Positions 54,501-61,391 are shown, numbered from the stretch's first letter. The stretch: 64,000 bases of DNA from Aurantibacillus circumpalustris (GCF_029625215.1 NZ_CP121197.1:682001-746000), one strand, 5' to 3'. Notes: generated by a model not told the origin, from the sequence alone. Translations and numbers: made by a program.

Positions 54501-55003
54501 CCAATAATATTATTGGCAAGTATAATTAGATTACCAACTGTCATTCCCGAAAAGGTCCCGGAAATAATGGTATAATTAGAAATTGCTATTGGTGAGGGTG
54601 AAAAGTTTGGATCGTTCGCATCAAATGTGGCATTTAAAATCAAAGTAACGAGTTGACCTGCCAAAACATTATTGTATGAACCGCCTGGATTTGTTAAAGT
54701 TCCAGTAGACAGAATAGCGGGAGTACTTCCGGAAGGCAAAAAAGCTGCAATAGCAGAAGCGCTAGTTAGTTTTAGCTTTCTGGTTCCACAGCCTATTGTA
54801 AGGCCTGAAGGAAACGAAGCGTTAAAATGTGAATTAAGATATTGACTGGCAGTATTCCCATTCCCCGCGCCCCATGCGCCCTGAGTGTATGTTTTGCCAT
54901 CACAAGGGTCTGGATCATGATCACAATTCGCCTGTCCAAAAACACTTTGTACTAAAAAAAATAAAAGGACTGAGCTTAAATTTCGTAACTTATTGACATT
55001 CAT
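42506..55003 (-). CDS. Giant SprB-repeat adhesin with T9SS sorting domain (4165 aa)
   Basis: A signal peptide (NLSSVLLFFLVQSVFGQ) is followed by a ~200-residue N-terminal domain. Next are three SprB units and three ~248-residue modules containing CCNVTSGGSINGSTTSCGP. About 43 SprB repeats of 66 residues come after them (core GGTTTVNISAxGGTSPYTGTG, GTHTYLITDANGC). The protein ends in a T9SS type A sorting domain (SIYPNPNNGTFKI ... VVIRNY). SprB of Flavobacterium johnsoniae is the mobile surface adhesin of gliding cells, so a surface adhesin is likely. No sprF/PorP-like gene lies next to it. The DNA repeats are nearly identical, so assembly errors in this region are possible. Confidence 0.92.
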   Translation of the reverse strand: MNVNKLRNLSSVLLFFLVQSVFGQANCDHDPDPCDGKTYTQGAWGAGNGNTASQYLNSHFNASFPSGLTIGCGTRKLKLTSASAIAAFLPSGSTPAILSTGTLTNPGGSYNNVLAGQLVTLILNATFDANDPNFSPSPIAISNYTIISGTFSGMTVGNLIILANNIIGGCSSQYSYSQLNVAIDNINNTYDNGNSNSGFLKCGGACNVIVNVSSSSILCYGGIATVTVSASGGTAPYTGTGTFTASAGSRTFSVTDAYGCQASKASNISQPSELSASSSCTEKACYGSTTNVTIGASGGTSPYTGTGVFSEPVGVHSFTVTDSKGCTDVTTTTILQYPQLTISAVAGNIKCFGGSTTVTISASGGTPPYNSCGNYIRSAGLHSFTVTDGKGCSAVTTITITQPSLLTGTISITNGSCSNNNLGSATVTAFGGTAPYSYLWTNNATSPTINNLAAGNYSLTLSDANACSIPLSTNITTVACCNVTSGGSINGSTTSCGPVCGVILGSASLPAGGLGATQFIWIKNSLPNYPNTGNNGWSAIPNSNSPTLSVGCVSVTTYYIRCSRKVNCSGPYIGESNMVSVIVNPGPIVSVNCNTTAICFGSTTTVNISATGGTAPYSGVGTFSVGAGPYSFTVTDANGCSGFVSGNINQSPALTGTISTTNGSCSNNNLGSATVTASGGTAPYSYLWTNNVTASTINNLAAGNYSLTLSDANSCSIPLSTNVTTVACCNVTSGGSINGSTTSCGPVCGVTLGSSSLPAGGIGATEFIWIKNSLPNYPNTGNNGWSAIPNSNSPTLSVGCVSVTTYYIRCSRKVSCGGPYIGESNMVSVIINPGPIVSANCNTTAICFGGSTTVNISATGGAAPYSGVGIFSVGVGPYSFTVTDANGCSGSVTGNINQSPALTGTISTTNGSCNNNNLGSATITASGGTAPYSYLWNNNATSPTINNLAAGNYSLTLSDANACSIPLSTNITTVACCNVTSGGSINGSTTSCGPVCGVTLGSSSLPAGGIGATEFIWIKNSLPNYPNTGNNGWSAIPNSNSPTLSVGCVSVTTYYIRCSRKVSCGGPYIGESNMVSVIINPGPIVSANCNTTAICFGSTTTLNISATGGTAPYSGTGIFTVSAGTHTYLITDANGCSATTSVIISQPSQVVASLSNGSILCNGGTTTVNISATGGTSPYTGTGVFTVSAGTHTYLITDANGCSATTSVTITEPTQLVSATTNGSILCNSGTTTVNVTANGGTVPYSGTGIFTVSAGTHTYLITDANGCSATTSVIITEPTLLSASATSGTILSFGGTTTVTISANGGTSPYTGTGTFTASSGTHTYLVTDANGCTATATITLTEPGQLVVTTSNGTILCNGGTTTVNISATGGVAPYSGVGTFTSTSGTHTYLVTDANNNQVTATVTITEPTQLIVSTTSGTILCHGGTTTVNISASGGTSPYTGTGIFTVSAGTHTYLITDANGCSATTSVIISQPSQVVASVSSGAILCNGGTTTVNVSSNGGTSPYSGTGIFTVSAGTHTYLITDANGCSATTSVIISEPTLLITSTTNGSILCNSGTTTVNVTANGGTVPYTGTGIFTVSAGTHTYLITDANGCSATTSVIITEPTLLTASATSGTILSFGGTTTVNISASGGTSPYTGAGTFTAASGTHTYLVTDANGCTRTATITLTEPGQLVVTTSNGTILCHGGTTTVNVSASGGVAPYTGTGTFTAASGTHTYLVTDVNNNHVTATVTITEPTQLIASSSNGSILCNVGTTTVTISANGGTVPYSGTGIFTVSAGTHTYLITDANGCSATTSVTITEPTQLVSATTNGSILCNSGTTTVNVTANGGTVPYTGTGILTVSAGTHTYLITDANGCSTTTSVIITEPTLLTASATSGTILSFGGTTTVNISANGGTSPYSGTGTFTAASGTHTYLVTDANGCTATTTITLTEPGQLVVTTSDGTILCHGGTTTVNVSASGGVAPYTGTGTFTAASGTHTYLVTDVNNNHVTATVTITEPTQLIVSTTSGTILCHGGTTTVNISASGGTSPYTGTGIFTVSAGTHTYLITDANGCSATTSVIISEPSRVVASSTSGTILCNGEKTTVNVSATGGTSPYAGTAIFTVSAGTHTYLITDANGCSATTSVIITEPTLLTASATSGTILSFGGTTTINVTANGGTSPYTGTGTFTASSGTHTYLVTDANGCTATATITLTEPGQLVVTTSNGTILCHGGTTTVNISATGGVAPYSGVGTFTATSGTHTYLVTDANNNQVTATVTITEPSLLVASSTNGSILCNGGTTTVNVSANGGTSPYSGTGIFTVSAGTHTYLITDANGCSATTSVTITEPTQLVSATTNGSILCNSGTTTVNVTANGGTVPYTGTGILTVSAGTHTYLITDANGCSTTTSVIITEPTLLTASATSGTILSFGGTTTVNISANGGTSPYSGTGTFTAASGTHTYLVTDANGCTATTTITLTEPGQLVVTTSDGTILCHGGTTTVNVSASGGVAPYSGIGTFTATVGTHTYLVTDANNNQVTATVTITEPSLLVASSTNGSILCNGGTTTVNVSANGGTSPYSGTGIFTVSAGTHTYLITDANGCSATTSVIISEPTLLITSTTNGSILCNSGTTTINVTANGGTSPYTGTGTFTASSGTHTYLITDANGCSATTSVTITEPTLLTASATSGTILSFGGTTTVNISASGGTSPYTGAGTFTAASGTHTYLVTDANGCTATATITLTEPGQLVVTTSNGTILCNGGTTTVNISATGGVAPYSGVGTFTATSGTHTYLVTDANNNQVTATVTITEPSLLVASASSGTILCNGGTTTVNISANGGTSPYTGTGIFTVSAGTHTYLITDANGCSTTTSVIITEPTLLTASATSGTILSFGGTTTVNISANSGTSPYSGTGTFTAASGTHTYLVTDANGCTATTTITLTEPGQLVVTTSNGTILCNGGTTTVNISASGGVSPYSGVGTFTATSGTHTYLVTDANSNQVTATVTITEPSLLVASSTNGSILCNGGTTTVNVSANGGTSPYTGTGIFTVSAGTHTYLITDANGCSATTSVIISEPSQVVASSTSGTILCNGEKTTVNVSATGGTSPYAGTAIFTVSAGTHTYLITDANGCSTTTSVIITEPTLLTASATSGTILSFGGTTTINVTANGGTSPYTGTGTFTASSGTHTYLVTDANGCTATATITLTEPGQLVVTTSNGTILCNGGTTTVNISATGGVAPYSGVGTFTSTSGTHTYLVTDANNNQVTATVTITEPTQLIVSTTSGTILCHGGTTTVNISASGGTSPYTGTGIFTVSAGTHTYLITDANGCSATTSVIISQPSQVVASVSSGAILCNGGTTTVNVSSNGGTSPYSGTGIFTVSAGTHTYLITDANGCSATTSVIISEPTLLITSTTNGSILCNSGTTTVNVTANGGTVPYTGTGIFTVSAGTHTYLITDANGCSATTSVIITEPTLLTASATSGTILSFGGTTTVNISASGGTSPYTGAGTFTAASGTHTYLVTDANGCTRTATITLTEPGQLVVTTSNGTILCHGGTTTVNVSASGGVAPYTGTGTFTAASGTHTYLVTDVNNNHVTATVTITEPTQLIASSSNGSILCNVGTTTVTISANGGTAPYSGTGVFTVSAGTNAYLVTDANGCSTASNVIINEPSSVQITITSDSINCHGGSTTATITASGGVAPYLGTGTNTVAAGSHTYMVTDANGCTTSSVLNIGEPSSLTETITVSGNILCYGDLASVDVTASGGTAPYQGDGNFSRTSGDYTFVVTDAMGCSVSSTINIAGPAALTATFAADSILCNGGYADVTITATGGAAPYSGTGIYSLPPGSHMFFVTDNNGCSVSVTRSITEPTPFIASFVADSIKCNGYFTTIRVTAWGGTAPYTGTTIDTVSAGTYNYLVTDANGCFSSTVITLSEPPPLVAGSIVNSPILCHGGFALVTVFATGGSGIYLDTVYADMPCMNDSLRNMLAANGGTVPYWGPDTYPVPAGSYTYGVVDSHCCWDTAEIVIVEPPELVGVGILSGPPCGAGQTSVTLNASGGTGSYTGLNTFPVAAGTHTYMIFDQNGCVDTVSVFVDGCTGIEENQIFTRQGALSIYPNPNNGTFKISGIEHGKASILNQSGQVVREIEFNENEEIVTDSLAEGMYFLVGKQWRVKMVVIRNY
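43230..51760 (-). repeat. Array of about 43 tandem 198-bp SprB repeats
   Basis: Period is exactly 198 bp (66 codons): long identical copies are displaced by 5544, 2970 and 1584 bp, which are 28, 15 and 8 periods. The largest pair seen is 44150-45552 and 49694-51096, identical wherever I compared them. Array edges are approximate. Confidence 0.88.
51760..53810 (-). repeat. Three copies of a 744-bp module
   Basis: Copies start near 51767, 52511 and 53255 and are spaced 744 bp (248 codons). Each encodes a Cys-rich block plus two SprB-like units. They are close to identical over most of their length, with a few differences in the copy nearest the N-terminus. Confidence 0.8.
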
Positions 55004-55029
55004 TTGTTGGGGGCAATTTAAATGAATAC

Positions 55030-55075
55030 CAAATATACATCTTTTTTCGACTAAACAGCGTTTTTTTTCGACTAA
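55030..55075 (-). promoter_or_regulatory. Promoter and paired direct repeats of the adhesin gene
   Basis: On the minus strand TATATTTG (55037-55030) is an exact -7 box, 26 bp before the ATG. Just upstream, TTTTTTCGACTAA (written on the plus strand) occurs at 55042-55054 and 55063-55075, exactly 21 bp apart, that is two helical turns. Paired direct repeats of this spacing next to a promoter suggest binding of a dimeric activator, for example a LytTR-type regulator. Confidence 0.55.
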
Positions 55076-55200
55076 TCCCTACAAACTTAATAGTGATTTT
55101 ACCTTTCCTCTGAACGGATGATTATTGCAAAAAACAGAGGTTTTTATAGATTTCGGTCAGAAATCGGCCAAAAAAGCGCTAAATCTACCCAAAAAAACAT

Positions 55201-55229
55201 AAAAAAGCCCTGATCTTCCGATCAGGGCT
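55201..55229 (-). terminator. Terminator of typA
   Basis: AGCCCTGAT (55206-55214) pairs perfectly with ATCAGGGCT (55221-55229); on the minus strand it is followed by six T. Confidence 0.9.
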
Positions 55230-55273
55230 CTAATTATATTTTAGTGAAATTAGTGTCTTTCACAAGAGCGTTA

Positions 55274-57088
55274 TTACTGCGCCTCTAACTGTTTTCCCAT
55301 ACGCTTACGTGTATTTTCATCTAAATGAATTTTACGTAAACGGATAAAGTTTGGAGTGATTTCAACATACTCATCACGCTGAATATATTCCATCGACTCT
55401 TCTAAACTGAATTTTATTTTTGGAACAATACGCATTTTCTCATCAGTACCAGATGCACGCATGTTTGTTAATTGTTTTTCAGTACAAACATTTACTACTA
55501 AATCATCAGGGCGAATGTGCTCACCAATAATCATACCCGGATAAATTTCTTCACCAGCTTCGATAAAGAATTTACCACGATCTTGCAACTTATCAATAGA
55601 ATACGCTACTGCACTACCTTTATCTTTGCTAATTAAAACGCCAGCGATACGGCTAGGAATATTTCCTTTCCAAGGCTCATAAGCTTTGAAACGGTGTGCC
55701 ATAATAGCTTCACCAGCAGTAGCAGTTAATACGTTGTTACGTAAACCAATAATACCACGAGAAGGAATTTCAAACTCCATGTGAATTAAATCTCCTTTAG
55801 GTTGCATGATTAGCATATCGCCTTTACGTTGACTTACTAAATCAATTACTTTAGAAGAAGATTCTTCAGGAACGTCCACTGTCAGAACCTCAACAGGTTC
55901 ACACTTCACTCCATCAATTTCTTTAATGATAACTTGTGGTTGACCTAATTGTAATTCATAACCTTCGCGACGCATTGTCTCTATTAAAACAGATAAGTGA
56001 AGAATACCACGACCAAACACTAAATATGAATCAGGTGAAGGTGTTTCTTCAATACGCATAGCAAGATTTTTCTCAAGCTCCTTGTATAAACGATCACGTA
56101 AGTGACGAGAAGTAACAAATTTACCGTCTTTACCAAAGAATGGAGAGTTGTTAATTGTAAACAACATACTCATTGTTGGCTCATCAATGTGCATTAAAGG
56201 CATTCCTTCTGGTGTATCAAAATCAGCAATGGTATCACCAATTTCAAAACCTTCAATTCCTGTAAACGCACAAATATCTCCTGTTTGAACTTCAGTAACT
56301 TTTATTTTACCTAAACCGTCGAAGATAAAAAGATCTTTCACTCGTGATTTTTGAACACGGCCGTCGCGTTTTACTACGCTTACTGGCATATTTTCTTTGA
56401 TAATTCCACGATACACACGTCCTACTGCAATACGACCAATGAAAGTTGAATAATCTAAAGAAGTAATTTGTATTTGTAAAGTTCCTTCACGTTCAGGCGC
56501 TGTAGGAATTTTTTCCAAAATCGTATCTAATAAATATGTAATGTCAGTAGTCGGATTTTTCCAATCCGGACCCATCCAACCTTGCTTACTTGAACCATAA
56601 ACAGTAGGGAAATCTAATTGATCTTCATTTGCTCCTAGGTTAAAGAACAAATCAAATACACCATCATGTACTTCGTCAGGACGACAATTCGGTTTATCTA
56701 CTTTATTAATAACCAACAAAGCTTTTTTACCAGCTTCAATTGCTTTTTGTAACACAAAACGTGTTTGAGGCATTGGCCCTTCAAAAGCATCCACTAATAA
56801 AATAACACCGTCAGCCATGTTCATCACACGCTCAACCTCACCGCCAAAGTCAGCGTGACCTGGAGTGTCAATGATGTTAATCTTTGTTCCTTTATATTGT
56901 ACTGAAACGTTTTTAGCTAAAATGGTAATACCACGTTCACGCTCTAAATCGTTGTTGTCGAGAATTAACTCTCCTGTTTTTTGGTTGTCGCGAAATAAAT
57001 TACAAGTGTGTAATATCTTATCAACTAAGGTAGTTTTACCGTGGTCAACGTGGGCAATAATAGCAATGTTTCTAATAATTGTGGACAT
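55274..57088 (-). CDS. typA: Ribosome-associated GTPase TypA/BipA
   Basis: A 604-residue translational GTPase. AHVDHGKTTL is the G1 loop, RERGITI the switch I, DTPGHADFGGE G3 and NKVDKP G4. Domains II, III and the BipA-specific C-terminus (EIPSRGIIGLRN; TPNFIRLRKIHLDENTRKR) follow. ATG at 57088 is chosen over an upstream start at 57130, because the family begins with MSTIIRNIAIIAHVDHG. It is needed for ribosome assembly or stress growth in other bacteria. Confidence 0.97.
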   Translation of the reverse strand: MSTIIRNIAIIAHVDHGKTTLVDKILHTCNLFRDNQKTGELILDNNDLERERGITILAKNVSVQYKGTKINIIDTPGHADFGGEVERVMNMADGVILLVDAFEGPMPQTRFVLQKAIEAGKKALLVINKVDKPNCRPDEVHDGVFDLFFNLGANEDQLDFPTVYGSSKQGWMGPDWKNPTTDITYLLDTILEKIPTAPEREGTLQIQITSLDYSTFIGRIAVGRVYRGIIKENMPVSVVKRDGRVQKSRVKDLFIFDGLGKIKVTEVQTGDICAFTGIEGFEIGDTIADFDTPEGMPLMHIDEPTMSMLFTINNSPFFGKDGKFVTSRHLRDRLYKELEKNLAMRIEETPSPDSYLVFGRGILHLSVLIETMRREGYELQLGQPQVIIKEIDGVKCEPVEVLTVDVPEESSSKVIDLVSQRKGDMLIMQPKGDLIHMEFEIPSRGIIGLRNNVLTATAGEAIMAHRFKAYEPWKGNIPSRIAGVLISKDKGSAVAYSIDKLQDRGKFFIEAGEEIYPGMIIGEHIRPDDLVVNVCTEKQLTNMRASGTDEKMRIVPKIKFSLEESMEYIQRDEYVEITPNFIRLRKIHLDENTRKRMGKQLEAQ

Positions 57089-57107
57089 GAATAAATTTTT
57101 AAGGGCG

Positions 57108-57115
57108 CAAAGATA
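57108..57115 (-). promoter_or_regulatory. Candidate -7 box of typA
   Basis: TATCTTTG on the minus strand (57115-57108) matches TAnnTTTG exactly and lies 19 bp before the typA ATG. No clear -33 box was seen. Confidence 0.55.
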
Positions 57116-57207
57116 GGAAGATTTTAGCAATTAACCTCATTTATAGTAACTTATCTACCAAAATCAGATAAAAAAAGTGGTTAAATTGTCGTTAAATCGG
57201 CTTTACG

Positions 57208-58926
57208 TTAAAACACCTTCCACAAATCAAAGTTTTCGTTCCGTTTTTCGCCCTTTAATTTAAGAATTGGTTGAAAAAACCATGTTGTTCCTTTTTTGTC
57301 GTTTTGCATCCTAAGCGTTTTTAATTGTTCGCCGGAATTAACTGTGAGTGTAACGACATCTTTCTCACTAAAATAATTTAACCAATCATTCAAATTTGTT
57401 TTAAGCATCATATTATCTACTGACATAATCTCATCCCCTGCAAACAATCCTGCTTTCCACGCCGGAGAGTATGGATGAACCAAACTTACACGGGCGAAAT
57501 TTCCGTTATCTATCGTTTTGAAGCCATAATTATTTTCGTTCACGAGCTTAGAGTTTTGTTTTTCAAAATCTATTCCTAAATAATCAAAAGCTTCTCTTAA
57601 TGGTGTTTCAAAATCGCTTGGCGTATATACATAGTCCTTGAAAAACTCACTAAAATCTTTTCCGCTGATTTCGTTTACTAATTCAACAATGTTTTGCTCC
57701 GTATAACCAACTTCCTTTTTTCCATAACGTTCATACAAAAGAACACATACATCATGCAAGGTTTTTTTATTCGCAGTGGCTTGCATAATTTTTACATCCA
57801 ACATAAACGCAATTAAATTGCCTTCGTCATAAATATTTGTTTTGCGATACGGAGCGCCCGGCACATAGCCATCCAGCCAGGTTTCCCAACTGCTATGCGC
57901 CACACTTAAATTATAGCGTCCAATATTATGGAAGTGCTTTGTCAAACGTTCTTGCAGAGTTTCAAAATACTGTTGTACATTAAAAACATCAGATGCTAAT
58001 AATAATTTATCACCATAATAGGTCGTAAATCCTTCATAAACATAGCCAGTACGGGTGTAATTTTCTTTGGTGTAATTGTATGGCTGCATTTCTGCGGGAC
58101 GAATTGTTTTTACATTCCACACATGAAACAATTCATGACAACTTACACCTAAAATATTTTCGTAAGTAACCCCTGTGTTGACAGCGTATCCAGGGCCAAT
58201 AGCAATAACCGTGTTTTTTTTATGCTCTACTCCATGATAAAATTTCACCGGTAAAATTTGAAACAAAAAATGAAATTCATCATAAGGAAAATCACCCCAA
58301 AATGCGATCACCTTTTTTGTAAAGGCTTCAAAATCTTTTTTAATTGTGGTAAAGTCCGGTTTACATTCTCCGTTAAAATGGAGATAAAAATTAATTCCAT
58401 TTATTTTATACACATCTGTAATAATTCCAGCTGAAGCAATAAAAGGAGAGTCTACTAATTCTTCATAGTCTTTTGCCGTTAAGGTATTATTTTCGTTTTT
58501 GAGAGAACATGCCACTTTGTAGTTCTCTGGAATTTTTAGTTCTATTTTGTGTTCTTCTTCGGTCCTTCCCACAACATACATACAGCAATGCACTGGATTA
58601 ACATACATTTGAGTGGTATCTGCAAAACAAGAACCCGCGGTTAATTCAGCGGCGTAATAACTGTAAGTAATTTTAATGGAAGTACAGTTTTTTGTTTCTA
58701 CTTCCCACAGATCTTTGTTTAACTTGGTATAGCTAATCACTTCACCTTTTTCATTAAACATATCTACACGCTTTATATTTTTTGCAAAGTTACCAAGCTC
58801 GTAACGACCGGGTCTCCATGCGGGAAGCTGAAGCTGAATTTTTTCTGAAGTGATAGTATCAACTAGCATGTCAATGTAAATATAATGTGAAGCCGGATTT
58901 TTCTGGTAAAAAGAATAGTGAATCAT
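57208..58926 (-). CDS. M61-family (glycyl aminopeptidase-like) metallopeptidase with PDZ domain
   Basis: ATG at 58926 (MIHYSFYQKNPASHYIYID) is preferred over the start at 58986, which would overlap the divergent TPR gene. The 572-residue protein has an N-terminal M61 beta-domain (LQLPAWRPGRYELGNFAKN), the thermolysin-like zinc motif in GVSCHELFHVWNVKTIRP (HELFH), and EGFTTYYGD supplying the third ligand Glu. A C-terminal PDZ domain (PAWKAGLFAGDEIMSVD) follows. No signal peptide is evident with this start, so it is probably cytoplasmic. Confidence 0.92.
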   Translation of the reverse strand: MIHYSFYQKNPASHYIYIDMLVDTITSEKIQLQLPAWRPGRYELGNFAKNIKRVDMFNEKGEVISYTKLNKDLWEVETKNCTSIKITYSYYAAELTAGSCFADTTQMYVNPVHCCMYVVGRTEEEHKIELKIPENYKVACSLKNENNTLTAKDYEELVDSPFIASAGIITDVYKINGINFYLHFNGECKPDFTTIKKDFEAFTKKVIAFWGDFPYDEFHFLFQILPVKFYHGVEHKKNTVIAIGPGYAVNTGVTYENILGVSCHELFHVWNVKTIRPAEMQPYNYTKENYTRTGYVYEGFTTYYGDKLLLASDVFNVQQYFETLQERLTKHFHNIGRYNLSVAHSSWETWLDGYVPGAPYRKTNIYDEGNLIAFMLDVKIMQATANKKTLHDVCVLLYERYGKKEVGYTEQNIVELVNEISGKDFSEFFKDYVYTPSDFETPLREAFDYLGIDFEKQNSKLVNENNYGFKTIDNGNFARVSLVHPYSPAWKAGLFAGDEIMSVDNMMLKTNLNDWLNYFSEKDVVTLTVNSGEQLKTLRMQNDKKGTTWFFQPILKLKGEKRNENFDLWKVF

Positions 58927-58952
58927 TGTTTTAAAATATAGGCTTAAAATTA

Positions 58953-58960
58953 TACATTTG
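58953..58960 (+). promoter_or_regulatory. Candidate -7 box of the TPR gene
   Basis: TACATTTG matches TAnnTTTG exactly, 13 bp before the ATG at 58974, in the 47-bp space between divergent starts. The -33 box is weak. Confidence 0.5.
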
Positions 58961-58973
58961 ATGAAAATAGAGC

Positions 58974-60062
58974 ATGCGCTTTGCAATTTTTTTATTACTA
59001 ACTTTTAATGTGGCACTTGCGCAACAAAGCGATACAGTGCTAGCAAGGATTCTAGCGCTAAAAAACGACACCGTTAAAGTAAATCAATTATACAAACAAG
59101 GTTTTTCTTTACGTAACAGCGATCCAAAACTCGCGTTTTATTACGCAAATTTGTGCGAAGAACGCGCGCATATTTCAGGATCGAAAAAACATCTCGCTAA
59201 AAGTTATAATTTACTTGGTGTTTTATTTTACAAAAAAGGAGATTACACAAAAGCGCTTGCTTATCATCAAAAAGCGTTAAGTATTCGGACTGAGGTCAAG
59301 GATAATTTTGGTGCAGCTTTAAGTCAAACCAATTTAGGAAACATTTATACCGATCTTCAACTGTTTGAACGTGCGGAAAACTCTTATTTAGCAGCACTTG
59401 CAATATACAGAGAGAATGGTGATGAAAAACGTGCTGCGGACTGCCTAATAAATCTCGGTGTTCTAAAACAAACACTTAAACAAAACGAAGCTGCTTTTGA
59501 AAATTATGTGCACGCTTTAAAATTAGCCGAAAAATTAAATGATTACGAAATGCGATCCTTGTGTTTAAACAACATGGCGCAGGTTTTTTATGATAAGGGT
59601 AATTACGAAAAATCAATTGCTTACAACGAAGACGCATTAAAGATTCGTAACCTTATGGAAAATAATCTGGAGGTTGCAGACAGTTACTTAAATCTTGCTG
59701 CGAATTATATCCGAGTGAAAGATAACCAGAAGGCGCTTGAGTATTTAGATACTGCTTATGCCATTGGAACGCACTACCAATACTATGAAGCCTTACAGAC
59801 TGCTTTTAATAGTTATTCAGAATATTATTTTCAACTAAAAAATTACGAGCAAGCTTATTATTGGTTAAGAAAATATCAACAGAGTAAAGACAGTGTTATG
59901 CTAGAACAAAGCGCGCGTGAAGCAGAGTTTGATTTTAATCTTCCCGAAATAATTGGTCAATCTCCAGTTAAAAAACGAGAAATACACAACCTATGGCTTT
60001 TGATTTCGGTGATGGTATTCTTAATTTTTATTCCATTTATTTTTATAAGATTTAAACGATGA
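58974..60062 (+). CDS. Exported TPR protein with C-terminal membrane anchor
   Basis: A signal peptide (MRFAIFLLLTFNVALAQ) is followed by about six TPR units (pattern YNLLGVLFYKKGDYTKALAYHQKAL, broken here for length) across residues ~40-310, then a transmembrane helix near the end (LWLLISVMVFLIFIPFIF). The arrangement resembles the sensor half of TPR-containing histidine kinases, but there is no kinase. It overlaps the SUI1-like gene by 4 bp. Confidence 0.82.
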   Translation: MRFAIFLLLTFNVALAQQSDTVLARILALKNDTVKVNQLYKQGFSLRNSDPKLAFYYANLCEERAHISGSKKHLAKSYNLLGVLFYKKGDYTKALAYHQKALSIRTEVKDNFGAALSQTNLGNIYTDLQLFERAENSYLAALAIYRENGDEKRAADCLINLGVLKQTLKQNEAAFENYVHALKLAEKLNDYEMRSLCLNNMAQVFYDKGNYEKSIAYNEDALKIRNLMENNLEVADSYLNLAANYIRVKDNQKALEYLDTAYAIGTHYQYYEALQTAFNSYSEYYFQLKNYEQAYYWLRKYQQSKDSVMLEQSAREAEFDFNLPEIIGQSPVKKREIHNLWLLISVMVFLIFIPFIFIRFKR

Positions 60063-60400
60063 GCAAGAAAGAAAAAAAAGGTGGTGGACTAGTTTATTCA
60101 ACAAATCCAAACTTTAAACCCGAAGAAGAAGAGCAGGAAGAGGAAATTGGTGTTAAGCCCAACAAAGAACAGTTAAAAGTATATTTAGACCGTTTAGGCG
60201 GTGGAAAAATGGTAAGCCGTGTTACAGGATTTACTGGTAAAACAGGCGACATTGAAATCTTAGGTAGGTTACTAAAACAAAAATGTGGCGTAGGAGGTTC
60301 TGTAAAAGACAGAGAGATACTAATTCAAGGCGAACACCGTGATAAATTAATTTTACTGCTTTTGAAAGAAGGCTATAAAGCAAAAAAAGCCGGGGGGTAG
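60059..60400 (+). CDS. eIF1/SUI1-like translation factor (YciH family)
   Basis: A 113-residue protein with a lysine/glutamate-rich N-terminus and a SUI1 domain: RLGGGKMVSRVTGFTG, then ILGRLLKQKCGVGGSVKDREILIQGEHRDKL in overlapping pieces of the family pattern. Bacterial YciH proteins are homologues of eukaryotic eIF1 and influence initiation fidelity. It follows the TPR gene with a 4-bp overlap, though no functional link is obvious. Confidence 0.93.
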   Translation: MSKKEKKGGGLVYSTNPNFKPEEEEQEEEIGVKPNKEQLKVYLDRLGGGKMVSRVTGFTGKTGDIEILGRLLKQKCGVGGSVKDREILIQGEHRDKLILLLLKEGYKAKKAGG

Positions 60401-60404
60401 CCTC

Positions 60405-61271
60405 TTACTCTTTCACTACTCTTCCAACAAAAACCTTATCACCACTTTTGCATTTCACAATATAAATGCCTGGCGTTTGATTTTCGAGATTCAAAACACT
60501 TATCCCTCGTTCAATTTGTGCCGTATAGACTTCCTCACCCAAAACATTCATAACAAACACTGTGCCTTTATCACTTGTGTTTATATTATAAATTCCTTTA
60601 GAAGGATTTGGATATATCTGAAGCTTTTCCACACTTGAGTTCCATTCTTCTATGCCAGTTGGATTCTCAACAGGAATTGCATTCATAAATCCACATCTCT
60701 TGTTTCCTTTTCTAAACCAATTCAGTGTTGTTTTCGTTCCACCTGAAAAAGGAATGCCGTTCCACGACATTGTGTTCTCAAAGACACCCACACCCTCCAC
60801 AATTTTATACTCTATGGTTGGAGGCTCAAAACAACTAGAATCATTTTTGGCATATTTAAAGTGTTCGTTCATACCACACATGTTTACGTAACTAGTATCA
60901 ATCATAGTTTGGCAGCCATGAATCCAGGGCAAGCTAAAATTAATTGCAGAGGATCCAAGATTTGAAACAAAAAATGAAACATTAGCCGAACTTATTGGGA
61001 ATGGGGAGAAATACGGAGGTGTTGGTGGAGGTGTAGAATACACATCATGCGCCTGATAAAAAACCGTGTCTAAATTCGCAGAATAATATTTATTTGTATA
61101 AACTCTATAAGTAGTTGTGGGTGGCCCTACATTGCCAAAAGCATCTTTGTTTTGTTTGTAAGTAACAATCGTGTCTCCGACTGAGTAATCAAAAACTGTA
61201 CCATTCGTAAAACTTTGGGAAGAAAGCTTAATAAAAGATGCAAGAGCACATAAAAGTAAAAACTGTTTCAT
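60405..61271 (-). CDS. Secreted T9SS-sorted protein, 288 aa
   Basis: A signal peptide (MKQFLLLCALASFIKLSSQ) is followed by a ~185-residue unrecognised domain with several Cys and aromatic residues, then a T9SS type A sorting domain from ~215 (LQIYPNPSKGIYNI ... VGRVVKE). The protein should be exported across both membranes. It converges with the SUI1-like gene, 4 bp away. Confidence 0.85.
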   Translation of the reverse strand: MKQFLLLCALASFIKLSSQSFTNGTVFDYSVGDTIVTYKQNKDAFGNVGPPTTTYRVYTNKYYSANLDTVFYQAHDVYSTPPPTPPYFSPFPISSANVSFFVSNLGSSAINFSLPWIHGCQTMIDTSYVNMCGMNEHFKYAKNDSSCFEPPTIEYKIVEGVGVFENTMSWNGIPFSGGTKTTLNWFRKGNKRCGFMNAIPVENPTGIEEWNSSVEKLQIYPNPSKGIYNINTSDKGTVFVMNVLGEEVYTAQIERGISVLNLENQTPGIYIVKCKSGDKVFVGRVVKE

Positions 61272-61345
61272 TTTATTTGGGATTAAATTACAGGAGATTT
61301 ATATTAAAGATAGAACTTTATTTAGCTCGTTAAACACTAAAAACA

Positions 61346-61371
61346 AAAAAGCCGACTATCGCCGGCTTTTA
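61346..61371 (-). terminator. Terminator of the 2-Cys peroxiredoxin gene
   Basis: AAAAGCCG (61347-61354) pairs with CGGCTTTT (61363-61370); on the minus strand a T run follows. It lies 22 bp after the peroxiredoxin stop. Confidence 0.8.
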
Positions 61372-61391
61372 TAAGTTTAAAATATTTTGTT

